Source of the DNA: Scytalidium lignicola
Taxonomy: Eukaryota > Ascomycota > Leotiomycetes
Reading direction: 5' to 3'
Length of the DNA stretch: 32,191 bases
NCBI GenBank assembly: GCA_002812745.2
Contig: NCSJ02000435.1
Coordinates: 1-32,191 of the forward strand
A program made the position numbers and the translations under genes. Each line of letters begins with the position of its first letter. The first letter of the stretch is position 1. Below, piece after piece: positions 1-11,100 of this stretch. Below the pieces are notes generated by a model. The model was not told where the DNA came from and did no database searches. It saw only the letters and a list, made by a program, of their open reading frames with translations.

Positions 1-627
1 GGTTTCGCTTCCAAATTGATGCATCATCTAACTCCTTGCAAACTCTTTGCTGCGTCTGACAGACAAATTTNAAAAAAAGCCATGTTTCCGCCATCTTTGT
101 TTTACCCCTTTCAGATGATATCATACAAGCATTAACTCTTTCTCTGTCTCTTCGACTGAAGTCACCGACTCCTAAGTATGCAGTAATNAAAAAAAAGGAA
201 AAAAGGAAACAGAACAAAAGCAGAGGGGGGGAAGGAATGAGTACATTGCCCCTGCCCTTATCCCGTAATAGAAACAAACAAGGAGGCCGCAGACCTCATT
301 CTATGATAATCTCTCTCCCGAGATTGAAAAAAAAAGTGTCAGAAGGGAAGAAAATTGTGGGGGAGAAAAATGGGGGGGATGCTACAGTAAACGCCGTGCC
401 ACCTCAACGGAGCCGTAGGAAGAGGAAAAGTTTAATAGGTGGGTATCGAAGAGATATAGAACAAGAATGGAGTCGCGCTATCCAGGCCGAATAGGTAACG
501 TTTTAACCCCCGAGATGGGTTAAGGGTCTCTCTTCAGGATCGAGGGGGGTTGCTGTGTGTGTTTGTATGAGAGAGAAGAGAGACCCGGTTCCGTAGTGAC
601 TTGCATTACTCTCCAATCATAGATTGA
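1..627. other. Intergenic, 3' flank of the mannosyltransferase gene
   Basis: No gene can be supported here. The stretch holds two single Ns (71 and 188), each at the start of an A-run, and purine-rich tracts. An 85-codon open frame at 237-494 has low-complexity Lys/Arg-rich content and no family resemblance. The convergent end of the neighbouring minus-strand gene is at 628, so this is most likely its 3' untranslated and downstream sequence. Confidence 0.5.
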
Positions 628-2161
628 TCAGAGCCTGACCTTTTGCCCCGTAATCTTAAACCAAATAACCGCCACCAGATCCTCCTTGAATCGTTCCCAC
701 AATGAACGGTTGAGGTAATAGCTCAGCTCTCTGAAATTGTACATCTCTCCCCAGCAATCTCGTCCCCACTCGCAGCCTGCCATGTTGACTAAGAAATCGC
801 GATCATTTTCATTATAGTGAATATTAGTATCATTTCCGTTCTCGGAACATGCGCCTTGGGGGAAGGAATTGATTTTTCTCTGGGGAAGGAATGCCGTATG
901 GGGCCGGATCCAGGGTTGATTGACGTAGAGACTCTCCAGCGCATCTTGTTCCTTATGTTCCCATTCCATGTGCTTCTGCTCGTATCCTACCGGGTCCCAC
1001 CAGACATCTAGCAGGCGATCTGTCCATGCGCTACGTTTAATGAAGAAGGAACCGAGATTGAAACCACCGCAGTCCTGTGAAAGAACGAGGTTGATCGATT
1101 CAGGCCGCCCATCGCCTTCGAGAGCGCGAGACTCGGGATCTAGATGTGGAGATGTAAGAGGGTGAGTGATGTTCAGGGGATTGTATTTGTTGATGTCCCG
1201 GTAGGTGTTTGAGCTGAGGGAGTTGAAGATGTGGGACTGCAAAGAGTAGGATGGTTCCATTATGAAGGTGTTCAGGTCTAGCCACCAGAACCTATTCATG
1301 CGAGATATGATTAGTTATCTTGTGCCAGTTTTGACTTGCTAGTAAGGGGGGAAAAGAGCTGAAGCTTACCATTCCGCGTCCGGATATTTATGCAGACAAT
1401 TTCGGATTGTGTCAACCTTTTCCCAGCTCTCTCTCCACTCGTGCGCATATCGCTTCTTGGTGCTCATATCAACAATTTCGAGATCGTAGCCCCATTTCTT
1501 TGCGTACTTCCGCTTATTCTTCACGCTGTCTCGTTCAATCGCCCATTCTCGAGGACCCTTCCATTCCATCACACCGCCTCCTGGATTTGCTGCGAGTATT
1601 ATGACAAACTTCTTTCCACCACCCAGGAACGAGACTCTTCGCCAGTAGTAGCTTAGAGCTAAAATATGGTGGTTAGCCTGGGGGGTTTTACAATGGGTAG
1701 TGAGGAAGGATGGGTAGCTTACGCGTCAGATAGAAAAACATGTATGAGAAGATAAATGCAACCAGCAGCATAAAACTCCACTTCGCTCTACGAGGAGTCC
1801 GGTCAACACGAGCCTTTAACTTTCCCAGTCTGGTACCCTCTTTGAACCACCGTCCGCGACCCAACTTCTCCTTCTCGGCATAGCTCTTGCCGCCAATGCT
1901 AAACCGGGGTAAGTTGTTTGAAATACTGCGGTAATGGCGATTGAAGAAACCGGTGTTCTGCGTCGAGAAGGACGGATAACCATTGACGCCCATACTCTTG
2001 GCCCTCGCCGACTCCCAGGTGACATTATTTGGACCATTGGTGCCAGCATTGTAGCTAACTGCAGGACTTGCCCTTCCACTGACGCTCGCATAGGGATCAT
2101 TCAGGCCTGGACTCGACCATCCACCTCCTGGCCGCGGAGAGGGACTCCGGGAGAGGGTCAT
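628..2161 (-). CDS. mnn10: Mnn10-type alpha-1,6-mannosyltransferase (GT34 family)
   Basis: Predicted Golgi mannosyltransferase of family GT34 (Gma12/Mnn10), which extends the mannan backbone of N-glycans as part of mannan polymerase. The model has three exons: 1723-2161, 1370-1658 and 628-1291, giving 463 aa. Donors are GTAAGC at both introns and all phases agree. The frame stays open upstream of 2161 but has no ATG; the ATG at 2161 gives MTLSRSPSPRPGGGW, a start I recognise from fungal orthologues. Residues 1-127 are a Ser/Pro/Gly-rich cytosolic tail and 128-146 form one membrane anchor (type II). The lumenal domain carries FVIILAANPGGG, the metal-binding DxD-like motif WWLDLNTFIM (D248-L-N250, joined across the second intron) and DCGGFNLGSFFIKRS. 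Mnn11 or Gma12-like galactosyltransferase are the alternatives within the family. Confidence 0.85.
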
Positions 2162-3924
2162 TGGGACGTTTGGGGTGCCCGGTATGGGGGGCAGATGCTC
2201 GGTTGAGCGAGCTCGTTCTGCTGCTCGATCAGCGTCGTCGGGGCTGTCGAGCTTGATGGAAACCTTCACCAGGGACGAACGACGCCGACGGTGCTGCTTC
2301 GAGGGCGCTGGACCGAAGGAAGTAGAAGAGCTCGTCGTGGGGCTTGAGGACGCCAGGTCGAAGGGCAAGAGACCAGATGGCACGACGACCAATCTGGCAA
2401 TTCCGTGATCGGTTCCAAGTGGGTGTCCGCAGATGTGTCCCCAGGCCTTTTCGTGTGCAGCACCAGGCCTTGGATCGCGAGTGCTTGGGGGTGACGGGCG
2501 ACGACGGTTTGCCCTGACACAGAACGCAACCAGGTCGCCAACTTGCTCTTGTGGCGATTAGTGGTGGTTTTGCAGTTGAGGATGGCTCGTTTGGTGGTGG
2601 CTGGTGTTTGTTTGATGGCTACCAAGGCAGTCGTGGTCGAGAGTTGGAAGTTACCAACGGACGACTACTCAACAGGGTGCATGAAGAGACCTCGTATAAA
2701 AAAAGATAAGCGGATCTCTGCAACTCGGGAAAACACAACACGGCAACCCGTCGCTGGCAGGAAAACAGTTGAGCGGGTGCGATTCCGTGATGTGTCCTCA
2801 AGAGAAGAGGCAGAGGCAGAGCAGTTGAGAGTGAAGGAAGAAAAGTCGAGAAATTTTTGAACAGTTTTTGGTTTTATTAAATTGACTTATCTCGTTGTGT
2901 AAAATTAGCGTTCACCGTTCGGATCGCCCAAAAGTTAATTACAGACCACGTTTCGGAGCCAGGCGAGGGAGGCGTGCGAGGGTTAAAGGAGGGAGAAGGG
3001 GGGCGGGGATTAAATTATGATTGATTTCAGCTCTCGCAAGCCATTTGTTCTCCATCCAGCCAGACCGAGATCCTTCATAAGAACAATTTTATGGATAGGG
3101 GTCTAATTACGGTGTATTGTGTAGCGAGCCATTGTTGAATCGTTGCTCTTATCAGCTTCTGCGCCGTCTTACTGTACTGTACATGTGTGGATACGGTGGT
3201 ATTTCACTTGTATTATTACTGCATTCTGTTACTGTAAGTACAAGGACAATCTTATACAGTAACGATCCCTTTCCAGCCCAGTCAGTCGAGGCGCATCATG
3301 AATGCTATTGGCCATCATGAAGGGAGGTTGAAGGTTTTGGCCACACGAACCTTATTTTGCGTGATCAACCCCTTTTCCATTCAAACGTCCGAATTATCAC
3401 GACTATTATGCCTACAACCTACAAGGTCAAGGGCTTCACGCATTTCTAATTACTTAGTGCCGTAATTATTCAGGTACCGGAGGACTAGTAGAGCCTCGAA
3501 TAACAGCAACAACAATAATAATAATAATAATAAACACGAGTGAGTGAATCCACAATAATGTCATCTCGTATTTGAACCCAAGTACTGTACCTGCGTACTC
3601 TCAGTACAGTAATTACCTCCGTATTATTCTCACTCGTATGTGTACGGTATTCCTCATCCTCCTCCCACCCTCCCCACTGTTGTCGACTAACCATGGTTTC
3701 GACTCGGTAGTTGGCCCCCCGCGTCCCGTGGGAAGGTGCTGATTTCCTCATGTCAGAAACATGACGTGCAAAGTTCCCAGAAGCATGGAATTGTCCTTGA
3801 TTTTCCTTGGCATGATTTGCACGAAATTGAGACAGCTCAAGTTCCAGAGTCATGGCGTTACGATTCCCGTCTATGGCATCACGTGAGCGTTTGAGTTAGT
3901 TACACAGTAAACGAGAACAGGATC
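2162..3924. other. Intergenic: mnn10 promoter/leader and TACTGTA-rich stretch
   Basis: Sequence next to 2161 is GC-rich and open in several frames, and probably includes the 5' leader of the minus-strand mannosyltransferase. From 3170 to 3611 the words TACTGTA or TACAGTA occur six times (3170, 3175, 3230, 3255, 3583, 3605). An (AAT)6 microsatellite lies at 3514-3531. No convincing gene is seen. The 122-codon minus-strand frame at 3485-3853 reads through the microsatellite and looks spurious. Confidence 0.5.
3514..3533. repeat. (AAT)n microsatellite
   Basis: Six perfect AAT units followed by AA, directly visible. It sits in the intergenic region upstream of the mannosyltransferase. Confidence 0.95.
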
Positions 3925-3990
3925 TCCTCAGGGATTCTCATCAATGCCGAATTTACGGGCGGCACGGCGGATTTTACCGACGCTAGTCTC
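3925..3990 (-). repeat. Direct repeat copy A beside the HET gene; gene-tail fragment
   Basis: This 66-bp segment recurs at 7093-7157 in the same orientation (60 of 66 positions match, with one single-base gap), so the two copies bracket the zinc finger-HET gene. Read on the minus strand it ends a frame with ETSVGKIRRAARKFGIDENP and a TGA stop. The frame extends upstream to about 4130 as a strongly acidic stretch (GLKEEDDDSDDEEEERYG). It has no plausible ATG, because the HET gene 3' end lies only about 200 bp away. The simplest reading is the last-exon remnant of a gene whose 5' part is missing. I do not recognise the family. Confidence 0.6.
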
Positions 3991-4130
3991 CAATCCGTAC
4001 CTTTCCTCTTCCTCATCATCGCTATCATCATCTTCTTCCTTGAGTCCGTTTACACTGTGCTCGACTCTTTTGAATTCATCCTCGCTCTCGTTTTCACCCC
4101 CACCACGATTTTCCTTCTCTTTATATGCTA
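3928..4130 (-). pseudogene. Acidic C-terminal gene fragment, 5' part missing
   Basis: The minus-strand frame encodes a Glu/Asp-rich segment followed by ETSVGKIRRAARKFGIDENP and a stop. Just upstream on that strand, TATAG-type sequences at about 4125-4145 could be an intron acceptor, which would make this a terminal exon. No exon that could precede it is visible before the 3' end of the HET gene at 4323. The related copy at 7093-7157 preserves the same stop but has lost one base. Product unknown; it could also be a real small exon of an unrecognised gene. Confidence 0.35.
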
Positions 4131-4322
4131 TATATACTATAGAAGCATACAAAAAAGTAAGTAGTAGAGAGATTGTACTCGGCAATCGCAAGTGCGGTGG
4201 ATGATCAGCGGTTTCCAGTGCGCTTTAAGTACTTTTTTTATATTAATTAAATTTCGAATTATATAACAAAAAGAGCTTAATATATAAAAGCCATAAAAGG
4301 AAAATCTGAAATCGATTATATT

Positions 4323-6727
4323 TTACTTAATATAAACTTCTACAAGCTCCCTTGCATTTCTCCAAAAATTATTGATCTTCAAATTATTAACTATACCAAT
4401 ACGTTGAAATATAATAGCTTCACTGTTAGATTGCTTTAGGACCAGAGCTCTACAATTAGTTTCAAATTCTATGCATTCGTCTTCATTACCGAAGAGAGAG
4501 CCTTCAGAATCCTCAAGAATAACAGTCTCTGACATTAAAGGAAAACAGAAAACTTGCCTTATATCCATTTTAGTGTCTTCTATAGTATCCATCAAAACAT
4601 ATGTATTTTCTATAATATCATCCCCTTGAAGGTAAAGTTGTGTTCCATCTTGCTTTGTTAATGTCGCTGCAAGAAGATAACCGCGCAATCTAATAAACCC
4701 ATCCTGGACTTCACCATATAAGTTTAAAGGATGCGTATTGCATTGAGCCTCCAATATCAATACATGTGTCTCTTTTCTCTCTTCCAATTTAGTAGAATCC
4801 TCATTTTCAACACCAATATTATTGTCTGTAAAACTGATAGGCCAACCTCCTTCTTCAGACCTAGTTATGAAATTTACCGGCCCAATTCGAGAGGCCCAGG
4901 AAAATGTCGGCGCAGTAGGGGGATAAGGGCGATGGCTGGAGTCTATTGAAGAATTCCAGCATAATTGTGAAAGTAGGTCTCGCTCCCAGAGCCCGGCTAT
5001 GTAGGCTCCACGATTGGCATTCTTCATCTGTTGTGCAATTCCGGACAGAGCAGGCAGAATATCTCTCGCTCTAGTAAGATCACACCGTGTGTACTCCATC
5101 ACAATTTTCTGCCACACCTTTGATGCTTCCAAAGGGTCCATGTTTCGCATAAACCCATTGTACATATTTTTAATAGACGATACTTTTGCTCCTTGCAAAT
5201 CTAAGGAAACGGCATCACATTCACACCAATCTATAGTGTTACATTGCCATATAATCTCCTCTGCTGCATAGTGTAGTAATCGTGTTGATAACAAACGTTC
5301 TGACAGGCACCATCCTCGCCACATTAACGGGTTATTGCCATGAGTAGTTCGTGTATGATTAGGTGTATACCACAGACCGCGAAGGTAGTTATGGTTCAGT
5401 TCTTTACGCACTAGAAATGTGTCCAGCTGTTCTTGCTCATGGCTTGCAAATGTAATCTCTTGTGAAGTTGCTCTTTCGGTAAAACATCCCTGAGAGCTAT
5501 CTACTGCACTGGTAGCTGCGATGGTAAGATAAGAATTTCGGTATATCGATGCCATTTTCCCAGATTCTTCCAGCCAATCGTTTTCATCGTCTTGGATAAT
5601 GCAGAGAGAATCGATCCAGATGTATTCCACGCCAAGTCTTCGTGTGACAATAATAGCATCTTGAAATGTTGGTGGTAGATCTTTGAATTCGATTCCCTGA
5701 TGTAGTTTTCCTAATACATCTGTTGTGGTCATGATTAACTCTTTTTCGCCCCAGCAGTGGCTTAATGTGATATATCGGCGGTGTTCCCCTCTACTCTGAT
5801 ATAAGAAGATCTTCCCATCCAGGAGACCAACGTTGACGACTCTTTTGGGTAATGGAGATGTCTCTTGCATGCAATGGGCATGGGATGTTTCACAGCTTTT
5901 TATTAGACTTGATATCTTTTGAAACGCCGACGGAGACGCAGGCCATCTGCACACTGTACCAGGGATTACGATTGGAGACCGACCAATATTCTCGTCTAAT
6001 ACTATAAGTTCAAAATAACAAATCAACTATAATATCACTTACTTGATGGGCTTCTGTAAAATTCGAAAGTAAGAATCTCTTCGTTCCGTTGTTGTAAATA
6101 AACCTTCATTGGATAGCGAGGAGTTGTAGCACCGAAAATGTGATGCCCTCTTGGGGATGTCCAGGTAATAACTATAACTTTATTTAAATCATCCCCATTG
6201 TCCATCCAGGAGTCTGAAAATATGTGAAGTCCCGCATGGAGAAGAGAGCAACCGCGGCAGCCACCTTCTCTTCCCTTTTGTAGCTTGCTCATATAGCGTA
6301 TATAGTATTTAGGTAGTTCCCATTGTAGGACATTAGGGGATAGATCATCGCAAATCTCACATGTTCTCGGTTGTAACACCGCTTCCGATGTGTCATTAAA
6401 GATTGTCGACTGTAAGATGTCGTTAGTTTTATTTAAATGTCGAGCTTTAACATGTCTAGAGTAGTTAACAGAATTAGTATCTAAAGGGAATCATAAAAAC
6501 AAACAGGTAAGAAACCAGATTAAATACCGGAGAAGAAGATCCGGCCTTGAACACTTGACCAAGCAGAACTGACATATGTATTGTGGTTTGAGATGGCTAA
6601 ACGCATGGTACCACAATGACCCGGGATTCCTGAAGCCTTTTCCATCTTTGCTATGATAGCAACCTGCCTCGGGGCAATAGTATAGTGGGCCTAGCAAACT
6701 GTTGCTACCTGAGGATATAATTGACAT
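4323..6727 (-). CDS. C2H2 zinc finger-HET domain fusion protein
   Basis: Three exons, 6528-6727, 6043-6455 and 4323-6001, encode 763 aa. Exon 1 starts at an ATG and holds finger 1 (C18-x4-C23-x17-H41-x3-H45) and most of finger 2 (C52-x2-C55-x12-H68-x4-H73). The first intron (GTATTT...CTCTAG) splits finger 2 between R67 and H68; splicing restores RPDLLLRHVKARH. Exon 2 carries a Cys-rich stretch (CEICDD, GCRGCSLLHAG) common at the start of HET proteins. The HET domain runs from about residue 280, with RYITLSHCWG (280-289), LPPTFQDAI, IWIDSLCIIQDD (332-343) and SIYRNSYLTIAA. HET domains trigger programmed cell death in fungal non-self recognition. The second intron has two in-phase acceptors 6 nt apart (exon 3 from 6001 or 5995). 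The gene is more AT-rich than its neighbours. The HET assignment is firm; the zinc-finger join rests on clean phase and motif restoration. Confidence 0.85.
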
Positions 6728-7092
6728 TGCACGGATATCAGAAAATTGTACATGTATATGAATCGTAATAATTAAAATATTGAATGGATAATTAATTTAG
6801 TTTGCGTTAATGATAGAAGACTAATTTTATGCCTAATCGCAGCCCAACAGCCCGGAGTCTCAAGGCAACGTGGCCCATACACTACGGTCTTGGGGGGGCT
6901 TAACCACATTCGGACTGTCGGTCCTAAAGCACTTACTTTAACTTTGCACGGCATTTGCGCTCCTAGTATATTTTCATATGGCAAGAGTTCGTGTGTCGTT
7001 GGGTTGCGCTTTGTGAGTGCTGTCGAATTGTACTATTTATATAAACGTTGACTGGCTGCAAGCGTAATCGTCGGCTCGGTAAATCTCGCACT
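6728..7092. promoter_or_regulatory. Upstream region of the zinc finger-HET gene
   Basis: AT-rich sequence directly upstream of the HET gene start, containing its presumed promoter. No gene is supported; the 70-codon minus-strand frame at 6772-6984 shows no motif. The 7050-7092 part leads into repeat copy B. Confidence 0.35.
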
Positions 7093-7157
7093 TCCTCAGG
7101 GATTCTGATCAATGCCGAATTACGGGCGGCACGGCGGGTTTTTCCAGCGCTAGTCTC
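7093..7157 (-). repeat. Direct repeat copy B, upstream of the HET gene
   Basis: Same orientation as 3925-3990, with five substitutions and one missing base. On the minus strand the equivalent peptide would read ETSAGKTRRAAR, then a one-base deletion in the AAA codon, then FGIDQNP-stop. The frame is therefore broken here while the stop context is kept. Three of the substituted codons change the amino acid (V/A, I/T, E/Q). This suggests a degraded duplicate of the same gene tail, one copy on each side of the HET gene. Confidence 0.7.
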
Positions 7158-8165
7158 TTCACGGAAGGGAGTTGGAGCGGTATATGTTGGCAGTAAGCTG
7201 CCACCCGTAGCGAGATCCCATCAAGGAATGAGATTCGTAGACTTGCACCTCATCTCGACCACAGCCAGCCAGACGCGATCATGGACTCACGGCCTGGGAC
7301 ATCATCTGCTGAGCTAGGTTGAGCACCTGATGTTGAGGCTCGCTGCTTCCCAATCAACGGCTGAGATCGCCCTCGGTCTCTTTCCACTGAACCACATTGC
7401 CTTGATTGGGGGCCTGCCACTCTCGAAGCGCCAGCCAATGTCGTAGCTGCAATCCAGTTCTCTCGGCGCGTATTGCGACGTTCGTCCAACGAAAACACCT
7501 CATCGTTGCTCATCCGCAGCGTAACTAATATCTCAACTGGGCGACTGCCGTCGAATGGAAATGCTTCCTCCTGTTGTTGGTAGGGTAAAGCTCCACTAGG
7601 TTTGAGATTCATGGCTGGCCGCGTCTGAATGAGTCCTGGCAAGACCACACATAACCTGACAGCCATGAAGTCTTCTCCGTTTCATTCACTTCTCACCTTT
7701 CTTTCTCGACTCCTCTGACCTTTTCCTAAACTTTTGTTCCACATTTTTGAGGGTTTGGTGTTAGAGATTCTTCACACTCGTTACCTGGTTTCTCTTGTTC
7801 GCTCTTTGTCTATTGTCCCTTTTTCTGTCGATCACTCGAGATTCTTTCCTATTGTCCTATTTCTTAACAAAGAACACCACAATACAATTCTGAAATTCTC
7901 TTTAATAACAATAATAGCAATGCTGCCTGCTCCAAAGATAATAGCATAAGCTCATGATTTCAAACCTCAAGACGGTCGTTTCTTAGGACAGCAAACATCT
8001 GACAACTACAACCATTGAATCTAGTCAGACGCAAGCATTTCTCTGCTCAAATCACACAATCGTTTAATTTGAGACACATCACCGTTGTCCATCTTTAATT
8101 AATTACAACACCCNTTTTTTTTCCTTTCCCGCAATTCTCTGCGTGCGAGCTATCTCAAGCCAGAC
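7158..8165. other. Intergenic, including promoter and 5' leader of the membrane-protein gene
   Basis: No gene is confidently supported. From about 7670 to 8160 the + strand is pyrimidine-rich (ttcattcacttctcacctttc and similar), as is usual just upstream of filamentous fungal genes, with a T-run preceded by N at 8114. A 138-codon minus-strand frame at 7250-7666 starts with ATG and is divergent from the next gene, but shows no domain or compositional support. Confidence 0.4.
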
Positions 8166-11100
8166 ATGCCGCCATCGACAACCAAAGCTGAGCAGACGAT
8201 AGATTCAGACAGACCGATATCAAAACAAGATGACAATCCTTTCGATAAAATGTTCGATGGAGAGGAAGACTCAGACGATGAATGGTGGAATGACGATGAG
8301 GATAAAACCTCGTCAGAACCTTCAGAAGCGCCAGCAACTGCGCGCATTACACAGTGGCCAAGAGTATTGGATCCTGGCACAATTGAAGGCAACCACAAGC
8401 ATGTATCTCGGATGAGCACGCGGCGAGTGAAGAAGGGATACTCAGTGGTAAAGCCTACCAGGGACAAATCTAGGGGGAGACAGAAGAAACAAAATGCGAA
8501 GGCAGGCATCAAGCTGGTAACGAACTTCACAAAGTCCCAGGGCCTTACACCAGACCAATTACCGAGACAAGAAGAGATGCCGCGGGTTCATCCAAGAGGA
8601 CAGTTTGTCGATCTTGCCACCCTCCAGGCTCTAGATGAAGGAAGTAAAAAAATGCACGTGGGATTTTGGAAGTCGAAATCTAAGACCGAAGCAGGGATTT
8701 CATCTAAGGTATCGGTACCACAAAATGTAGAGCCCTCGCCATTAAAACTTGATCCCATAACAGCAGACAGACATGGGCAAAATCTGTCACCATTGAACGT
8801 AGTCAGCTCTTTATCACCGAATGACCGCGCTATTCCAATTGGTATTTGTTTAGAATCAGCTAATCTATCACAACACACAACCAGCCCTAAGTCAGCAGGA
8901 TCAGAACAATCAAAAATATCACCAATACTTCCTTCTCACTGGTCCACTACAAATGACAGCCCGGAAACTCCTACAATAATTATCACACCGGCACAGGAGC
9001 AATCCACTTGGTCACCATTCGACGATATAAAGGCTCCATCCAGACCCAGACCACGAGCTACATCCAGCTTTTACTCTCAAGCTCCAGCTGAAGACGTGTT
9101 TCGCAGCAATTATATACCGCCATTACCAAAACTCCCATCATCTACGCTCGAGGATGATGAACACAAAGCTGTTGCATTGAAAAGTTGTTTTTCTCCCGAT
9201 TCGGATGATGGGACGACATTTGACTACGATAATAATTATTATGATGAACGCATGCCAAGACCACGGGTTGTTTCAGGATGTACTGTGTTTGAAGAGGATG
9301 AGAGTCCGATTCTAGTTCGATCAGGAAGGGCTACATCAATATCACTAGGCTCAAAGGCTGCGAGACATGCTAGCATTAGTACTGTCGGTACACGTCGCCA
9401 GTCGAAGGGTTGGTGGAACTACATTACAACCCCGTTCAACTTGACTCGTTCCAACACTATAAACGACGCCGAGATTAGCACTCAACAGACTCCAGCTCTT
9501 CCAAGCCTTGCAACTGCGGCTGCAAAGGCCAAGGAATCAGAATGGGTCCGCCAGTGGGAGAAAGGATTTTCGCCAATAACACCAGAGACAACAACCACTA
9601 CGATTGCTTCGGATGCATGGTGGAGCCCGATATCGCCAAAGAATTATGGTAATCAGGTTCAGTCTCCTGCAGAGACTCGAGCTGTAGAGCCAAATGGCCA
9701 TCAGGTGCAGGAATCCAGCGGCACTTTGCCATTCTTTCTTCCTAGTGGTGATCTCGGGGACGCTGTTCTTGAAAACTCCCCAGTTGCCAGATCTGCTCAC
9801 AGTAGCTCGCCTCAGGAGACAGTCCGACCAGACCACCTTGAAACAAGTCCTGAGAGATTTGGAGCCATGAATAATAACGGGTCAGTGAACAGGGATACCC
9901 AGAATAACAATCCCTTTGTACAGCCTACTCTTTCAGATCTGAACCCGTCCTCGACACAAGCACAATTATCTCGAACCCCAGCCTTCCAACCGATTAGATC
10001 AAACGCTCTTCGCGTTCCACCACAGTCAAATCTCGCAAGCTCAGAGGTTTCTCCTCCTCCATACTCCCCTCCAAAGGCGCATATGCCTCGATATCGAGCA
10101 GTTTTCCCCCCAGATCATCCTCTGAACGTTCAATATCCGGCATCACCTGGGCCAATATCACCAGGAATGCAACAAGCTCTTGCTCCACCAGGAGCCATCC
10201 AAATGTCCGAGGTACCAGAGGTAGAGTCTGTTACACCAGCTGTAGCTTCAACCCGTCGACCGATTAACTTAAACTCTGGTTACCCTGAACTCCCCACAAG
10301 GGAAAACAGATCTGCAGCAAAGAAGGCCCAGAAAGCAGAATTAAAGCGCCGTCGTCATGAAAAAGAAGATGTTTTAGCCCGCAGAGCTGGCGGATGGTGG
10401 CGTGGCCGTGGATGTATTCCCGAAAGAGGATGCTACGGGCGGATGGGTGCTGAAGGACGTAAGAGACGTCGCTGGTATCTTGGTTTGACCTTTGCGTTTC
10501 TGTTAATCATTACCCTTGTTTTGGTACTGGTTATGAAGTTGCATCGGAAGACAAATAACTTCCAGCAATCTCAATGGCTGAATCTCACTGGCTTCCCACC
10601 TATATTCACTGGTCTCTCAACCATTGCAGCACCGGTTAACATACAATCGGTCACAGCATGTGCGGTGCCGTCAACCGTATGGAGCTGTGCTTTACCTAAA
10701 GAACTGCAATCATCTGTTGCACCTAACCAGCCTAACCAGCCCAACTTCTTGCTATATATACAGTGGGATAATAGCAGCAGTGCCAATGCCACTTTCGAGA
10801 ATATCATTGGGAATAAGAATCTCCCGTCCCGCAGTTTGGTTGGAAATACTGTGTCTGCTAGACAATTTATCAGGCATATGGCCGTGAAAGCTAGGCAGGC
10901 GATCACTTTCACACCATCTCCTGCACCTCCATCCCTTGCAGAGGAAGAGTTCCTTGGCAATACAACAGACGGAATTGTTTCAGACCAGAAAGCTGGAGAG
11001 GCTACACCATTCTACATTTCATTCCTTTCAACAACGAACTCCTCCTTGTCAGTACCGAAACGTGAGGTCCTAGAACGGCAGCCCGCGTCAAATGACTCCA

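Noticed and set aside
237..494. 85-codon plus-strand frame
   Set aside because: Lys/Arg-rich low-complexity composition, no family resemblance, and position in the 3' flank of a minus-strand gene.
2162..2392. N-terminal extension of the mannosyltransferase
   Set aside because: The frame is open but has no ATG; the ATG at 2161 gives the family-like start.
3485..3853. 122-codon minus-strand frame
   Set aside because: Its C-terminus reads through an (AAT)n microsatellite as runs of Tyr and Cys; no domain.
7250..7666. 138-codon minus-strand ATG frame divergent from the membrane-protein gene
   Set aside because: No motif, no intron logic and composition unlike the neighbouring proteins; might be real but cannot be supported.
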